From assembly GCF_000755145.1 (NCBI RefSeq), contig NZ_CP009228.1, positions 803,827 through 867,826 of the forward strand: a DNA stretch of 64,000 bases, given 5' to 3'. Positions within the stretch are counted from its first letter, which is position 1. Each line of letters begins with the position of its first letter. The position numbers and the translations under genes were made by a program. The notes under the pieces are model-generated. The model was given only the letters and a program-made list of their open reading frames with translations, did no database searches and was not told the DNA's origin. Below are positions 26,451-35,984 of the stretch, piece after piece. Source of the DNA: Treponema putidum. GTDB taxonomy: Bacteria; Spirochaetota; Spirochaetia; Treponematales; Treponemataceae.

Positions 26451-27467
26451 ATGAAAAAGATTATTTTTTCTGCATTATTTTTATTGATTGCAAGTACCTT
26501 TGTATTTGCAGCCGGTTCTTCCGAAAAAGAATCAAAGGATCTTTCAGGAAAAACATTAAATGTGGTTGCAACAAGCGCTTATAAAGAGCTCTTTGACGCA
26601 TTTACGGCAAAGACAAATGTAAAAGTTGAATTTCTTTCGATGTCGAGCGGAGAAGTTTTGGCAAGAACAAGAGCCGAGGGCAAACCTATTTACGATGTCT
26701 GGTTCGGAGGCGGAATTGATGCCTTTATGTCAGCAAAGGAAGAGGGCTTTTTAGAAAACTATGTTTCTCCCAACTCAAAGGATATTCCTGTCCAATATAA
26801 GGACTCTGACGGAGCTTGGATTGCAAAAGGAATTACCGTTGTCGGTTTTATCGGAAACAAGGATGTCTTGGCCGAGAAAAAACTTCCCATGCCAAAAACA
26901 TGGGCAGAGCTGGCCGACCCTAAATACAAGGGAGAAGTTATTATGAGCGACCCTGCAATTTCGGGTACAAACTACGGAGCGGTAAAAGGCTTACTCGATC
27001 TTTTCGGCGAAGAAAAAGGCTGGGCTTATTGGGAAAAAATAAACGCAAATATTCCTTTTTTGGGAAAGAGAGGAAAGGATCCGCAAGAAAAAACAGCTCA
27101 GGGTGAATTTGCAGTTGGCATTATTCCTGCAGATGAAAAAGCTTTTAAACTTGCAGACGATAAAAACCTAATTGTAGTATATCCCGAAGACGGAATCCCA
27201 TGGGTACCGGAAGGAACTGCAATCTTTAAATCATGTCCGAATCTTGATGCGGCAAAGGCTTTTATCGATTTTATGCTTACAAAAGAGGGTCAAGAAATTA
27301 TTGCAAGACATGACGGAAAAGATGCCGCCCAACTTGTAAAACCGGGTGTTAAGGGACTTTCATTAGGCTTGCCGAAAGATAAGCTTATAAAGGAAGATTT
27401 AAGCAGCTTCGGAAAAGACAGGCAAAGAATCTTAGATAAATTTGCTTCATTAAGGCCGAAAATGTAA
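26451..27467 (+). CDS. Iron-type ABC transporter substrate-binding protein, orphan
   Basis: 338-residue periplasmic receptor of the FbpA/AfuA group. The signal peptide MKKIIFSALFLLIASTFVFA is probably cut by signal peptidase I, as no lipobox cysteine is present. YDVWFGGGIDAFM and WAELADPKYKGEVIMSDPA are typical. The ATG at 26451 follows GGAGG; the longer frame from 26364 is not needed. No permease or ATPase adjoins, so it must use components encoded elsewhere. The ligand (Fe3+ or another) cannot be fixed from sequence. Confidence 0.85.
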   Translation: MKKIIFSALFLLIASTFVFAAGSSEKESKDLSGKTLNVVATSAYKELFDAFTAKTNVKVEFLSMSSGEVLARTRAEGKPIYDVWFGGGIDAFMSAKEEGFLENYVSPNSKDIPVQYKDSDGAWIAKGITVVGFIGNKDVLAEKKLPMPKTWAELADPKYKGEVIMSDPAISGTNYGAVKGLLDLFGEEKGWAYWEKINANIPFLGKRGKDPQEKTAQGEFAVGIIPADEKAFKLADDKNLIVVYPEDGIPWVPEGTAIFKSCPNLDAAKAFIDFMLTKEGQEIIARHDGKDAAQLVKPGVKGLSLGLPKDKLIKEDLSSFGKDRQRILDKFASLRPKM

Positions 27468-27505
27468 ATGTCATATTTAAGGTATCCTTAAATAAAAACA
27501 AAGAG

Positions 27506-27557
27506 GCACTGATTGATTTACGTAAACTTTGAATAAGTCAATCAGTGCTTAATTTTT
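27506..27557 (+). terminator. Hairpin terminator after the binding protein
   Basis: GCACTGATTGA (27506-27516) pairs with TCAATCAGTGC (27538-27548), followed by TTAATTTTT. Confidence 0.75.
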
Positions 27558-27651
27558 GTATTATAAACCATTAATAAATCATTTTTATCTTGCCTAAGAT
27601 TTTTTTTTATGTTACACTTGCACGAAGAGTTCAATGTCTTAGGAGTTTGTT

Positions 27652-28551
27652 ATGATGAACAAAATAATTGAATGTGTTCCTAACTTTAGTAACGGCCGCG
27701 ATCCTGAAGTTTTGGAAAAGATTATAGCCCCTTTTCGCGGAAAAAAAAATGTAAAACTGCTTGATTATGAATCAGACAAGGATCATAACCGTTCCGTTGT
27801 AACCGTAATAGGTGAACCCGAAGAGCTTAAAAAAACCGTAGTGGAAGCTATCGGAATAGCCGCAAGTCTTATCGACCTACGCAAACACGAAGGGGCTCAC
27901 CCCAGAATGGGTGCGACCGATGTTGTCCCATTTATTCCGATTAAAAATTCCACAATGGAAGAATGTATCGAATTATCTAAGGAGGTAGGAAGGCTCATCT
28001 GGGAGAAGCACAAGATTCCCGTATTCTTATACGAAAAATCGGCATCTGCTCCTGCACGTGAAAACCTTTCCAATATCAGAAAAGGCCAGTTTGAAGGAAT
28101 GTCCGAAAAGGTAAAGCAGCCTGAATGGAAGCCCGACTTCGGCGGAACCGAGATTCATCCTTCTGCAGGTGTTACAGCAGTCGGCTGCCGAATGCCCCTT
28201 GTTGCTTTTAACGTAAACTTGGCTACAAGCGATCTTTCGATTGCGGACAAAATTGCTAAAAAAGTTAGGTACATAGGCGGAGGCTTACGCTTTGTAAAAG
28301 CAATGGGCGTAGATCTTACAGAGCGAGGGATCGTTCAAGTTTCAATGAACATGACCGACTACACAAAAACGTCTCTTTACCAATCCTATGAAATGGTAAA
28401 GATGGAAGCAAAACGCTATGGCGTAAATGTCGTAGGCACCGAAATTGTCGGCCTTACCCCGATGGCCGCCTTAATGGATGTTGCTTCTTATTATCTCCAA
28501 ATCGAAAACTTCGAATTCAGTCAAATCATTGAGGCAAGATTATTAGAATAG
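27652..28551 (+). CDS. ftcD: Glutamate formimidoyltransferase
   Basis: Transfers the formimino group of N-formimino-L-glutamate to THF, the step between HutI and the cyclodeaminase encoded at the left of the window. The 299-residue protein matches the transferase part only: ECVPNFSNGRD at the start, HNRSVVTVIG, KHEGAHPRMGATDVVPFIP and GIQVS-like GIVQVSMNM. AGGAG lies 6 bp upstream. It is flanked by terminators and stands alone. Confidence 0.94.
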   Translation: MMNKIIECVPNFSNGRDPEVLEKIIAPFRGKKNVKLLDYESDKDHNRSVVTVIGEPEELKKTVVEAIGIAASLIDLRKHEGAHPRMGATDVVPFIPIKNSTMEECIELSKEVGRLIWEKHKIPVFLYEKSASAPARENLSNIRKGQFEGMSEKVKQPEWKPDFGGTEIHPSAGVTAVGCRMPLVAFNVNLATSDLSIADKIAKKVRYIGGGLRFVKAMGVDLTERGIVQVSMNMTDYTKTSLYQSYEMVKMEAKRYGVNVVGTEIVGLTPMAALMDVASYYLQIENFEFSQIIEARLLE

Positions 28552-28570
28552 GTTTGATATAATGACTTAA

Positions 28571-28607
28571 AAACAAATTATCGGATAAAACCGATAATTT
28601 GTTTTTT
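28571..28607 (+). terminator. ftcD terminator
   Basis: AAACAAATTATCGG, loop ATAAAA, CCGATAATTTGTTTTTT; strong stem with T-run. Confidence 0.88.
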
Positions 28608-28703
28608 AACTTTGTTGCCTTATTTATTTCTACGTGCATTTTTTATTTTTTGATATATTTGTTTACATGCTATTGAATTCTTTTTTTCCTTATGTTAAAC
28701 TCA

Positions 28704-28798
28704 CTTCTGCCGGGGTGCTTTTACAAGCTGAGAACATACCCGCAAAGGGCTGTCCGCACGGATGCCCTATTACCTGATCCGGATAATACCGGCGGAGG
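28704..28798 (+). promoter_or_regulatory. TPP riboswitch (THI element)
   Basis: The canonical thi-box order is readable: CCGGGGTGC, GCTGAGA, ATACCC, ACCTGATCCGGATAATACC, GGCGGAGGGAG. P1 pairs 28704-28713 with 28789-28798 (about ten pairs). The 3' strand of P1 contains GGAGG, the ribosome site for the ATG at 28805, so TPP binding should hide it and block translation of the thiamine operon. Confidence 0.95.
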
Positions 28799-28804
28799 GA
28801 GCTT

Positions 28805-29815
28805 ATGAAAAATCATTTACGCTCTATTTTAATTTTCTCTTTTTTAATTATCGGTTGTGCCGCTCTTTTTGCAGGCGGTGCAAAAGAATCTGACGGAACA
28901 AAGGTCGTAGTTTACACAACAAAATCCTTCGCTGCCGACTACGGGCCGGGTCCGAAAATTGCCGAGCTCTTTAAGGCAAAAACGGGCAAGGAAGTTGAAT
29001 ACGTTATCTGCAAAGAAGGCGTTTTAAACAGGGCCATACTTGAAGGCAAGGCTTCTACAGCGGATGTCCTCATAGGTATAGATAACCACCTTATCGAAAA
29101 GGCACGCAAGGCAAAAGTTTTAAAAGCCTACAAACCTACGGCCGCGGACAAGATAGATTCAGGTGTTCTTATTGCCGATGACTGGCTTTTGACTCCATTT
29201 GACTACGGTTATTTTGCCTTTATGTTCGATACAAAGGCCAAAATCAAAAAGCCCTCATCTTTAAAGGAACTAACCGATTCGGTTTATGCAAAAAAGATTG
29301 TTATTTTGGATCCGAGTTCCAGTACAACAGGACTGGGTTTAGTCTCGTGGACAAAGGCCGTTTTTGGCGATAAGTATCTTGACTTTTGGAAAGCCCTCAA
29401 GCCGAATGTCTTTGCCATGGCTCCCAAGTGGAGTACGGGCTACGGATATTTTACAGCCGGAGAAGCTCCCATAGCCATCTCTTACACAAGCAGCCTAGCA
29501 TCCCATGTTCTATATGCCAAAACAAACCGATTTCAACCACTGATTTTTGAAGAAGGACATATTATTCAAATTGAAGGTATGGGTATTGCCGCCAATGCAG
29601 CTCATACTAAAGGCGCAAAGGAATTTATAGATTTTATGCTGACAGAAGAAGCTCAAAGCCTTCTTCCCGAAACTCAGTTTATGTATCCAGTTATCAAGGG
29701 GCTTGCCCTTCCTGCTTCTTATAAGGATGTTCCCAAACCTGCAAAAGTTTTGCGTATTCCTTCAGAAGATCAAACCGAATCGGTAAATGCCGTAATCAAT
29801 GTTTTACAAAAATAA
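28805..29815 (+). CDS. thiB: Thiamine (phosphate) ABC transporter binding protein
   Basis: 336-residue periplasmic receptor. The hydrophobic leader ends LIIGC, a lipobox candidate, with AALFAGG after it. YTTKSFAADYGPGPKI, ADVLIGIDN and the aromatic-rich ligand loop (PKWSTGYGYF) fit the ThiB/TbpA family. It is directly under TPP riboswitch control. A TPP-riboswitch-controlled thiamine-phosphate transporter operon (tbpABC, named from memory) has been described in T. denticola. Confidence 0.92.
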   Translation: MKNHLRSILIFSFLIIGCAALFAGGAKESDGTKVVVYTTKSFAADYGPGPKIAELFKAKTGKEVEYVICKEGVLNRAILEGKASTADVLIGIDNHLIEKARKAKVLKAYKPTAADKIDSGVLIADDWLLTPFDYGYFAFMFDTKAKIKKPSSLKELTDSVYAKKIVILDPSSSTTGLGLVSWTKAVFGDKYLDFWKALKPNVFAMAPKWSTGYGYFTAGEAPIAISYTSSLASHVLYAKTNRFQPLIFEEGHIIQIEGMGIAANAAHTKGAKEFIDFMLTEEAQSLLPETQFMYPVIKGLALPASYKDVPKPAKVLRIPSEDQTESVNAVINVLQK

Positions 29816-31474
29816 ACGGCAAGGCCGAGAAACTCGACATGACCGACTTTCTCGGCCGAGCAGCCTATCAAAGGTAGGCTGCCTTGTTTTACCGCTCGGC
29901 GGCCTTATCTTTTTTCTTGTTCTGCTTTCTTTTTTTCTTCCGCTGATTTTAAGCTTTGTTCCCTTATTTTCTTCACGCTTTGACTTTTCGCATATTACGG
30001 GAGTAAAAAGCTCTTTTGCTTTTTCGCAAGTTTTTAGGATTGCAGCCTTTACGGTTTCTCAGGCCTTTTTTTCCGCAGCTCTTGCCTGTGCGGTAGGCTT
30101 TGCTGCCGCTTATTTTTGTGCAAGAAAAAACTTTCGGGGTAGAAAATTTTTAATGGCTCTGTCGAGTGTCCCCCTCTGTGTACCTGCAATAATTGTTGCC
30201 CTTTCCTTTATAATATTTTTCGGGAATAACGGAATCCTCAATTCTTTTTTTAAGAGCTTATTAAACCAAGAAGAACCGCCTATCAATTTTATTTTTTCGA
30301 TGGCGGGAGTAATTATAATCCACGGCTTTTATAACTTTCCCCTTGCGATGAAAACAATTTCTCAAGTTTGGGAACGCTTAAGCGAAGATGAACCTAATGC
30401 AGCTATCCTTTTAGGGGCAAGTAAATTTAGAATCTTTAAAACCATAACCTTTCCGGCTCTTTTAAATTCGATAGCCGTTTCCTTTTTGTTGATTTTCCTT
30501 TTTTGCTTTTTTAGTTTTATAATAATCCTGCTTTTTGGAGGCCTTGCCCTTACCACCTTAGAGGTAGAACTTTACAAGGCAGCCCGCACAAAATTGGATA
30601 TGAACCTTGCCGCAAAGATAGCCCTCACCGAAATATCTGCGGCCTTAATTTTAATCCTCATCTATTCTAACCTGCAAAAAAAGATGAGAGTACAAAACGA
30701 AAACCTAAAGGGAATAAGGGAGCGCACCTCAATAAAAGGCTTTGGACAAAAAACTTTTTTTAGCTTTACGATTTTTATAATTATTCTTTTTTTAATAGCG
30801 CCCTTATTTTCTATCTTTTTACATTCTACATATAATGTAAATTATACTTCTATCTTTAACAAATTCTTTTATTTTAAGGCATGGAAAAATATTTTTTATC
30901 CCGAACTTTTTGGACGGCTCTTTGGACAAGCATTAAAATCGGCATTCTTACAGCCCTTGTAAGCCTCATAGCTTCTTTGTTCTTTGCATACATTACCGTC
31001 TTTTATAACCGGAGAAAAATATATGCGGTTCCCTATCTGCCCTTGGCAGTTTCCTCTGTAATGCTGGGCTTCGGCTGGCTATTATTAAGGCCTAACGGAA
31101 CGGAACTCATTTTAATCTTTGCACAAAGCTCCCTTGCATGGCCCTTTGCGTGGACTCAAATACAGACCTCGCTTTTACGCATTCCTCAAAATATTATCAA
31201 TGCGGCAGTCTTGCTTTCACCGGATAAAAAAACGGCCTTTTTTAAGGTGATAGTACCTCTATGCAAGAAGGGCATCTTTTCCGCCTTGGCCTTTGTCTTT
31301 GCCATAAGTGCGGGAGATGCTTCCTTACCAATAGTTTTAAACATACCGCGTTTTAATAACCTTGCCCTGCTGATCTTCGATTATGCTTCTTCATACCGCT
31401 TTGTAGAATCTTCTGCAGTTGCAGTCGTCTTAAGCCTTATAACCGGCTTTGTTTTCTTTTTACAGGAAAAATAA
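29799..31474 (+). CDS. thiP: Thiamine ABC transporter permease, two-domain ThiP type (frameshifted)
   Basis: Fused permease with about twelve membrane segments and two EAA loops (AILLGASKFRIFKTITFPALLN in the first half, AAVLLSPDKKTAFFKVIVPLCKK in the second). The frame breaks at the T6 run 30892-30897: the first frame runs on to 30962, while the second continues from WKNIF to LSRTFWTALWTSIKIG. One extra T gives a continuous protein of about 558 residues, the usual ThiP length. The ATG at 29799 overlaps thiB; the start is uncertain because hairpins follow it. Confidence 0.85.
29823..29882 (+). other. Two hairpins at the thiB-thiP junction
   Basis: GGCCGAGAAA (29823-29832) / TTTCTCGGCC (29848-29857) and GCAGCCTA (29860-29867) / TAGGCTGC (29875-29882), both perfect and adjacent. 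They lie just after the thiB stop within the presumed 5' coding part of thiP. Likely role: stabilising thiB mRNA or lowering permease synthesis. Confidence 0.6.
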
Positions 31475-31488
31475 ATTTGGAGAACCTC

Positions 31489-32121
31489 ATGGAAAAAGAA
31501 AAACCGTTTTTACAGCTTAAAAACATAAAAAAACATTTTACAGAAAAAGACATTTCCATTTCTTTTGAATTAAAAAAGGGAAAAGCCTTGGCTCTTCTCG
31601 GCCCCTCAGGCTGCGGCAAAACAACGGTTTTAAAAATAATCGCAGGACTCATTTCCCCCGATTCGGGAGAACTTATCTTGGACGGAAAAAATATCAATCA
31701 CACTCCTCCAGGCAAACGCGGAATCGGAATGGTCTTTCAGGATTATGCCCTTTTCCCTCATCTCAATGTTGAAGAAAATATTTTCTACGGCTTGGTCTCC
31801 CAAGGCATGTCTAAAAAGGAAGCCCGAAAGGCCATTGCCCCCCTCGTCGAGCTCTTTCATTTGGAGGCCTTACAAAAACGCAAAACCGACCTTCTTTCGG
31901 GCGGAGAAAAACAAAGGGTTTCTCTTGCACGGAGCCTTGCAGTAAAGCCATCTCTCATCCTCTTTGATGAACCTCTCTCGGCCCTGGATGCAGACCTACG
32001 CCTGCACTTGCGCAAAGAATTAAGAGTCAAGCAGGAGAGCTTGGGCTACACAGCCGTTTACGTTACCCACGACAAAGACGAGGCTGCAGCCCTTGCCGAT
32101 GAGGTACTCTACATGGGCTAG
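31489..32121 (+). CDS. thiQ: Thiamine ABC transporter ATPase
   Basis: 210-residue ATPase: Walker A GPSGCGKTT, signature LSGGEKQR, Walker B LILFDEPLSALD, switch VYVTHDKDEA. The ATG at 31489 follows GGAG; the TTG at 31477 is part of the leader. It stops at VLYMG, exactly where relatives usually continue with a short GRI-type tail, and the next eight codons would remain open past the TAG. It may thus be slightly truncated, though all catalytic motifs are present. Confidence 0.9.
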   Translation: MEKEKPFLQLKNIKKHFTEKDISISFELKKGKALALLGPSGCGKTTVLKIIAGLISPDSGELILDGKNINHTPPGKRGIGMVFQDYALFPHLNVEENIFYGLVSQGMSKKEARKAIAPLVELFHLEALQKRKTDLLSGGEKQRVSLARSLAVKPSLILFDEPLSALDADLRLHLRKELRVKQESLGYTAVYVTHDKDEAAALADEVLYMG

Positions 32122-32303
32122 AAGCTAGGCTCCGTATTCAAGTAAAAAATCTATTATGTTTTTGTGGATAATTCCATCTTGACTAAAATCTGTGGAATTT
32201 TTTGTCGATTTTAAGCACCTTTTTTCCCGCAGTATCGTAGCGGGGCACCTGAATTTGAACCTGTCAGATAAATATCACAGTCCAAATCAACCCGCAGACC
32301 ATC

Positions 32304-32364
32304 TCGATTATAATCGATAAAATAAGATATTTTTATTATAATTTCGACTATAATCGAAATTATA
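32304..32364. repeat. Palindromes between thiQ and the Fic gene
   Basis: A perfect 14-bp palindrome TCGATTATAATCGA (32304-32317) and an inverted repeat TATAATTTCGA (32337-32347) / TCGAAATTATA (32354-32364), the latter overlapping the Fic stop codon. Probably a terminator-like structure for the convergent genes. The rest of 32122-32303 shows nothing recognisable. Confidence 0.55.
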
Positions 32365-33418
32365 GGATAGGTTTATTTCTTATATATTTTGAAAATCGGC
32401 CGCTGCCGATAATTTTGATTAATCCTTCCCGTAACATAGTGCCTAAGGCTGCCTCAACAGTTGTAGGGCTAATATCGGGATGAATTTTGCATATTTCCGA
32501 TTTTGAAATTGGGGTAAGACTATTTAGAACACAGGCTTCAACTCTGGCCGTTTTTGTAATTTTTTTTCCGTGAAGAACGGCAAACCTCTTATCAAGTTCT
32601 TTATAACATCGGTAAAGGGTGGACAAAAAGTTTTCGATAAAGGGGATATAGTCATTTTTATTTTCATGCCAATAATATGAAGATTTTTTTAGAGAATCAT
32701 AATAGTAGGATTTATAATTATTTATCTGCTCCTCAAAAGAAACATATTTACCTGTATCATATCCGTTTTTATATAACAAAAGTAAGGATAATAGCCTTGA
32801 CATTCTTCCGTTTCCATCCTTAAAAGGGTGAATGCATAAAAAATCAAGAATGACACATGGTATCAATAATAACTGATTAATACCGCTGTCATCCCGTGCA
32901 GAAAGATAAGCAAGCTCCAATTGTTCCATTGCCATAGGTGTTTCTTCAGCAGATATAGGCTGAAATCTGATTTTCCTATTGCCCTCTGCATCTACTTCAA
33001 TTATAGAATTATTAGAAGTTTTAAACCGGCAGCCGTATTCATATCCTGCCGAAGACATTAAAATTTTATGAATATCCAAAATATCTTTAACCGTAAAATC
33101 AATATTTTCATAGGCTGAATGAATAGCGGCAAGAGAATCTCGATAACCTGCAATTTCAGCCTCATCATGATTAAGAGGAGCACTGTTTTGATTTACAATA
33201 GCATTTATTCTTTCATCGCTTGTAACAATACCTTCGATTGCATTTGAGCTTTTGATAGATTGAATTCTTGCAACTGCTTCAAGTTCCGTAAAAACTTTTA
33301 CATAATCTTGTTTTCTGTGTTTTGCCTCATTTTTAAGCTCTGCAATTCCTGAAGAAATATTCAAAAGCCCAGCCGGAAGCAAAGCATTTTTTAAAAAAGA
33401 ATAATCGAATTTTCTCAT
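32360..33418 (-). CDS. Fic/DOC-family AMPylase-type protein, class II
   Basis: 352-residue protein expected to transfer AMP (or another nucleotide moiety) from a nucleotide to target hydroxyls. HPFKDGNGRMSR is an intact Fic active site. An N-terminal SNAIEG matches the inhibitory (S/T)xxxE(G/N) motif, so activity should be self-restrained. The C-terminus (SKSEICKIHPDISPTTVEAALGTML) is a winged-helix domain. The start is ATG 33418 with AAAGGCGG upstream; the ATG at 33448 lies inside the operator. The DNA-binding tail and nearby palindromes suggest autoregulation. Confidence 0.88.
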   Translation of the reverse strand: MRKFDYSFLKNALLPAGLLNISSGIAELKNEAKHRKQDYVKVFTELEAVARIQSIKSSNAIEGIVTSDERINAIVNQNSAPLNHDEAEIAGYRDSLAAIHSAYENIDFTVKDILDIHKILMSSAGYEYGCRFKTSNNSIIEVDAEGNRKIRFQPISAEETPMAMEQLELAYLSARDDSGINQLLLIPCVILDFLCIHPFKDGNGRMSRLLSLLLLYKNGYDTGKYVSFEEQINNYKSYYYDSLKKSSYYWHENKNDYIPFIENFLSTLYRCYKELDKRFAVLHGKKITKTARVEACVLNSLTPISKSEICKIHPDISPTTVEAALGTMLREGLIKIIGSGRFSKYIRNKPIL

Positions 33419-33428
33419 AAGCCGCCTT

Positions 33429-33503
33429 TCTGCATAAAAATTATACATTTTTATGCAGATAAGTCAAGTGTTTCTGCATAAAAATCATCAATTTATATGC
33501 AGA
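33429..33503 (-). promoter_or_regulatory. Promoter and twin operators of the Fic gene
   Basis: Minus strand: -35 TTGACT (33462-33467), 16-bp spacer, -10 TATAAT (33440-33445). The -10 sits in a perfect inverted repeat with 12-bp arms TCTGCATAAAAA (33429-33440) / TTTTTATGCAGA (33448-33459). A second, one-mismatch copy TCTGCATAAAAAT / ATTTATATGCAGA lies upstream of the -35 (33473-33503). Confidence 0.75.
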
Positions 33504-33531
33504 TAGACAAAAAAGTGTAATCGTATATTCT

Positions 33532-34734
33532 TCATTTTAGATTTTCAAAATCTAAATATTTTAAAACGGCGGCCAGTACAGCCGAGGTTCCTTTATAAAA
33601 TAAACTTTCATATACATCAAACTTATCCGAGTGATGAGGATAAATTTGTCCGCCGCCATGAATAACGGGATTGGATAAAACAAAAAAAGTACCGGGAGCT
33701 TTTTGCAAAAAATATGCCATATCTTCACCGGCCATTGTAGGTACCGTAATTTCGTGGATAACATCTTCTCCCAAAATTTCTTTTGTACTTTCAATAAAAA
33801 ATTCCGTAAAACCTTTATCATTTATTAAAACAGGATATCTAAAATCATAAACCGTTTTTGCTTCTGCCCTGTAAGATTTTGAAATACCTGAAGCAAGTTC
33901 TTCAATTCTTTTTGCAATGAAGCTGCGCTCGCTTTCATCCGTAGCACGTACCGTTCCTTCAATAAAAACCTCATCGGGGATTATATTGAAAGCGGTACCT
34001 CCATGTATTTGTCCTACAGTAATCAAGGCATGAGAAGTAGGCGGAAGCTCACGGCTTATTATTTTTTGCAAGCCCGAAACTATTTCACAAGCTATAGGAA
34101 CAGGATCCGCCGAAAGATGGGGATAAGCTCCATGAGCTCCACGTCCCTTTATGATTATCTTGAATTTATCAGCTGCAGCAAAAAAAGGCCCCTTACATGC
34201 ACCAATCTTTCCTTTTTCAACGCCCGGATAAATATAACCTTCATGAAGACCTATTACGGCATCAACCTTCGGATTCTCCATACAGCCTTCTTCAATCATA
34301 GGAAGGGCTCCTCCGGGATATTCTTCTCCCGGCTGGAAGAGAATTTTAACAGAGCCTTTAAATTCCGATGACAGTTCTTTGAGCACCATACAAGCTCCGA
34401 GAGCCATCGCCGTATGCCCGTCATGGCCGCAAGCATGCATACAGCCCTCATGCTTTGATGAAAAACTTAGGCCCGTATTTTCTTTTATCGGCAAGGCATC
34501 CATATCAGCCCTGATTGCTATACATTTACCCTTTTCTTTACCCTCAATGAGGGCAACAATAGCATTACCGTCAACAAGTTTATAATATGGTATTTGCAGT
34601 TCATCAAGCTGCTTACAAACATAACTAACAGTTTTAGGCAGGGATAATTCCAGCTCCGGAATCTGATGCAAATCCCGTCTAATTTGAATAATCTTAGCTT
34701 CTTTTTGTTTAACCAAGCCAATTATATCATACAT
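33532..34734 (-). CDS. M20 amidohydrolase (hippurate/N-acyl-amino-acid hydrolase group)
   Basis: 400-residue cytosolic metallo-amidohydrolase that removes acyl groups from amino acids or related amides. IRADMDALP, MHACGHDGHTA and FQPGEE supply the metal and catalytic residues, and the dimerisation insert (KGRGAHGAYPH) is present. The substrate (hippurate, N-acetyl-diaminopimelate, indole-acetyl-amino acid) cannot be decided. Monocistronic. Confidence 0.9.
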   Translation of the reverse strand: MYDIIGLVKQKEAKIIQIRRDLHQIPELELSLPKTVSYVCKQLDELQIPYYKLVDGNAIVALIEGKEKGKCIAIRADMDALPIKENTGLSFSSKHEGCMHACGHDGHTAMALGACMVLKELSSEFKGSVKILFQPGEEYPGGALPMIEEGCMENPKVDAVIGLHEGYIYPGVEKGKIGACKGPFFAAADKFKIIIKGRGAHGAYPHLSADPVPIACEIVSGLQKIISRELPPTSHALITVGQIHGGTAFNIIPDEVFIEGTVRATDESERSFIAKRIEELASGISKSYRAEAKTVYDFRYPVLINDKGFTEFFIESTKEILGEDVIHEITVPTMAGEDMAYFLQKAPGTFFVLSNPVIHGGGQIYPHHSDKFDVYESLFYKGTSAVLAAVLKYLDFENLK

Positions 34735-34891
34735 ATAACTTAAAACTCCTTAATGTAAATTCTATTTTACAATTATTGCACAGTATTTTGCAAGTGTCAA
34801 CACAGTATCTTTTTCTTTATTGATTTTTTTAATTTTTTCCTTTATACTCAATGAGTGGAGGATCTTGTAGTTGAGATAGCCCTATGATTAT

Positions 34892-35983
34892 ATGCTTTTA
34901 TTTTTAGAAAATTTTTTGATAACCTTTTTTTCTTCTCTTTTTGTACTTGTAAAAACAGGCTCATTTACCGCTATACCTTATTTTATGATCTTTTTTTCTT
35001 TAGGCCTTTGGTCTGGGATGATAAGCAATAATTATATAAAACCTTTAATTTTTATAACATTTATAATAGCTATAGCAAGCCTTGATAAAAATCTTGCTTT
35101 TTTTTCTCCTAGTTTTATAATTATGAATTTAGAAAACAGTAAACCCTCGAATGATTCTCAAAAAAATTATTTTTTATTTTTTAAATGTGTTCCCATTTTA
35201 TGTCTTTTTTTTAATTTTGATCTTATTTTTTTTCTGTTTGCTTTGATTATATTTTTTTATTCAGGCGTTAAAGAAAACTATTTACTTAAAACATTGGAAG
35301 TAACCGGACTAAAAGACAAACTTGCCGAAAACATAATTAATTCGGAAAAGAGAGAGAGAATTTTAAAGAATGATGTTTTAAAAAATGCCGAAATTTTAAT
35401 TTTGGCCGAAAGAAACAGAATTTCAGGGAGTCTTCATAACTCTATCGGACATACATTGAGTGCAGGTATTTTACAGGTAAATGCACTAAAATATATTTCC
35501 AATCAGGAAGAAGTAAAGAAAAGCCTAAATATTTTACAAAGTTCTTTAGAAAAAGGTATGACCGAAATAAGAGAATGTCTTCATAATATGCACAATGATT
35601 CTTTTAATTTACAAACAGGCTTAGAAGAACTTGCTGAAAACACAAAAAAGCCTAAAATAGAATTAACATATAAAGTAGACTCCATATCCTATGAGCTAAA
35701 ATACGATATTTTTTCGATAGTAAAAGAGAGCCTTTCAAACACTATCAAACATAGCGGGGCAAGCGAATTGAATATCAGCATACTGGAACATATCGGCTTT
35801 TACTCTCTTATAATAAAAGATAACGGGCGAGGTTTTTCAGAAAAACAAATAAAAAATCTAAATTATGGTATAGGATTAAAAGTCATAGCAGACCTTGTAG
35901 AAAAACATAGAGGTATAATTAATTTTTATTCTAAAAACGGATTTAAAACCCATATCATATTTCCAAAAACAAAGGATAAATAA
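34892..35983 (+). CDS. Sensor histidine kinase, HisKA_3 (NarL/DesK) type
   Basis: 363 residues: four to five N-terminal membrane helices (1-130), a coiled-coil linker, the HisKA_3 dimer domain with ERNRISGSLHNSIGHTL (phospho-His in LHNSIGH, about residue 183), and a HATPase_c domain with VKESLSNTIKHSGAS and DNGRGF. With so little exposed sequence it may sense the membrane. The response regulator follows after 1 bp. Confidence 0.9.
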   Translation: MLLFLENFLITFFSSLFVLVKTGSFTAIPYFMIFFSLGLWSGMISNNYIKPLIFITFIIAIASLDKNLAFFSPSFIIMNLENSKPSNDSQKNYFLFFKCVPILCLFFNFDLIFFLFALIIFFYSGVKENYLLKTLEVTGLKDKLAENIINSEKRERILKNDVLKNAEILILAERNRISGSLHNSIGHTLSAGILQVNALKYISNQEEVKKSLNILQSSLEKGMTEIRECLHNMHNDSFNLQTGLEELAENTKKPKIELTYKVDSISYELKYDIFSIVKESLSNTIKHSGASELNISILEHIGFYSLIIKDNGRGFSEKQIKNLNYGIGLKVIADLVEKHRGIINFYSKNGFKTHIIFPKTKDK

Positions 35984-35984
35984 A

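Noticed and set aside
29838-29876. Short ORF starting ATGACCGAC at the thiB-thiP junction
   Set aside because: Twelve codons covering hairpin sequence; no ribosome site.
34841-34891. ATG with GGAGG upstream of the histidine kinase as an earlier start
   Set aside because: That frame stops after seven codons and is not in frame with the kinase.
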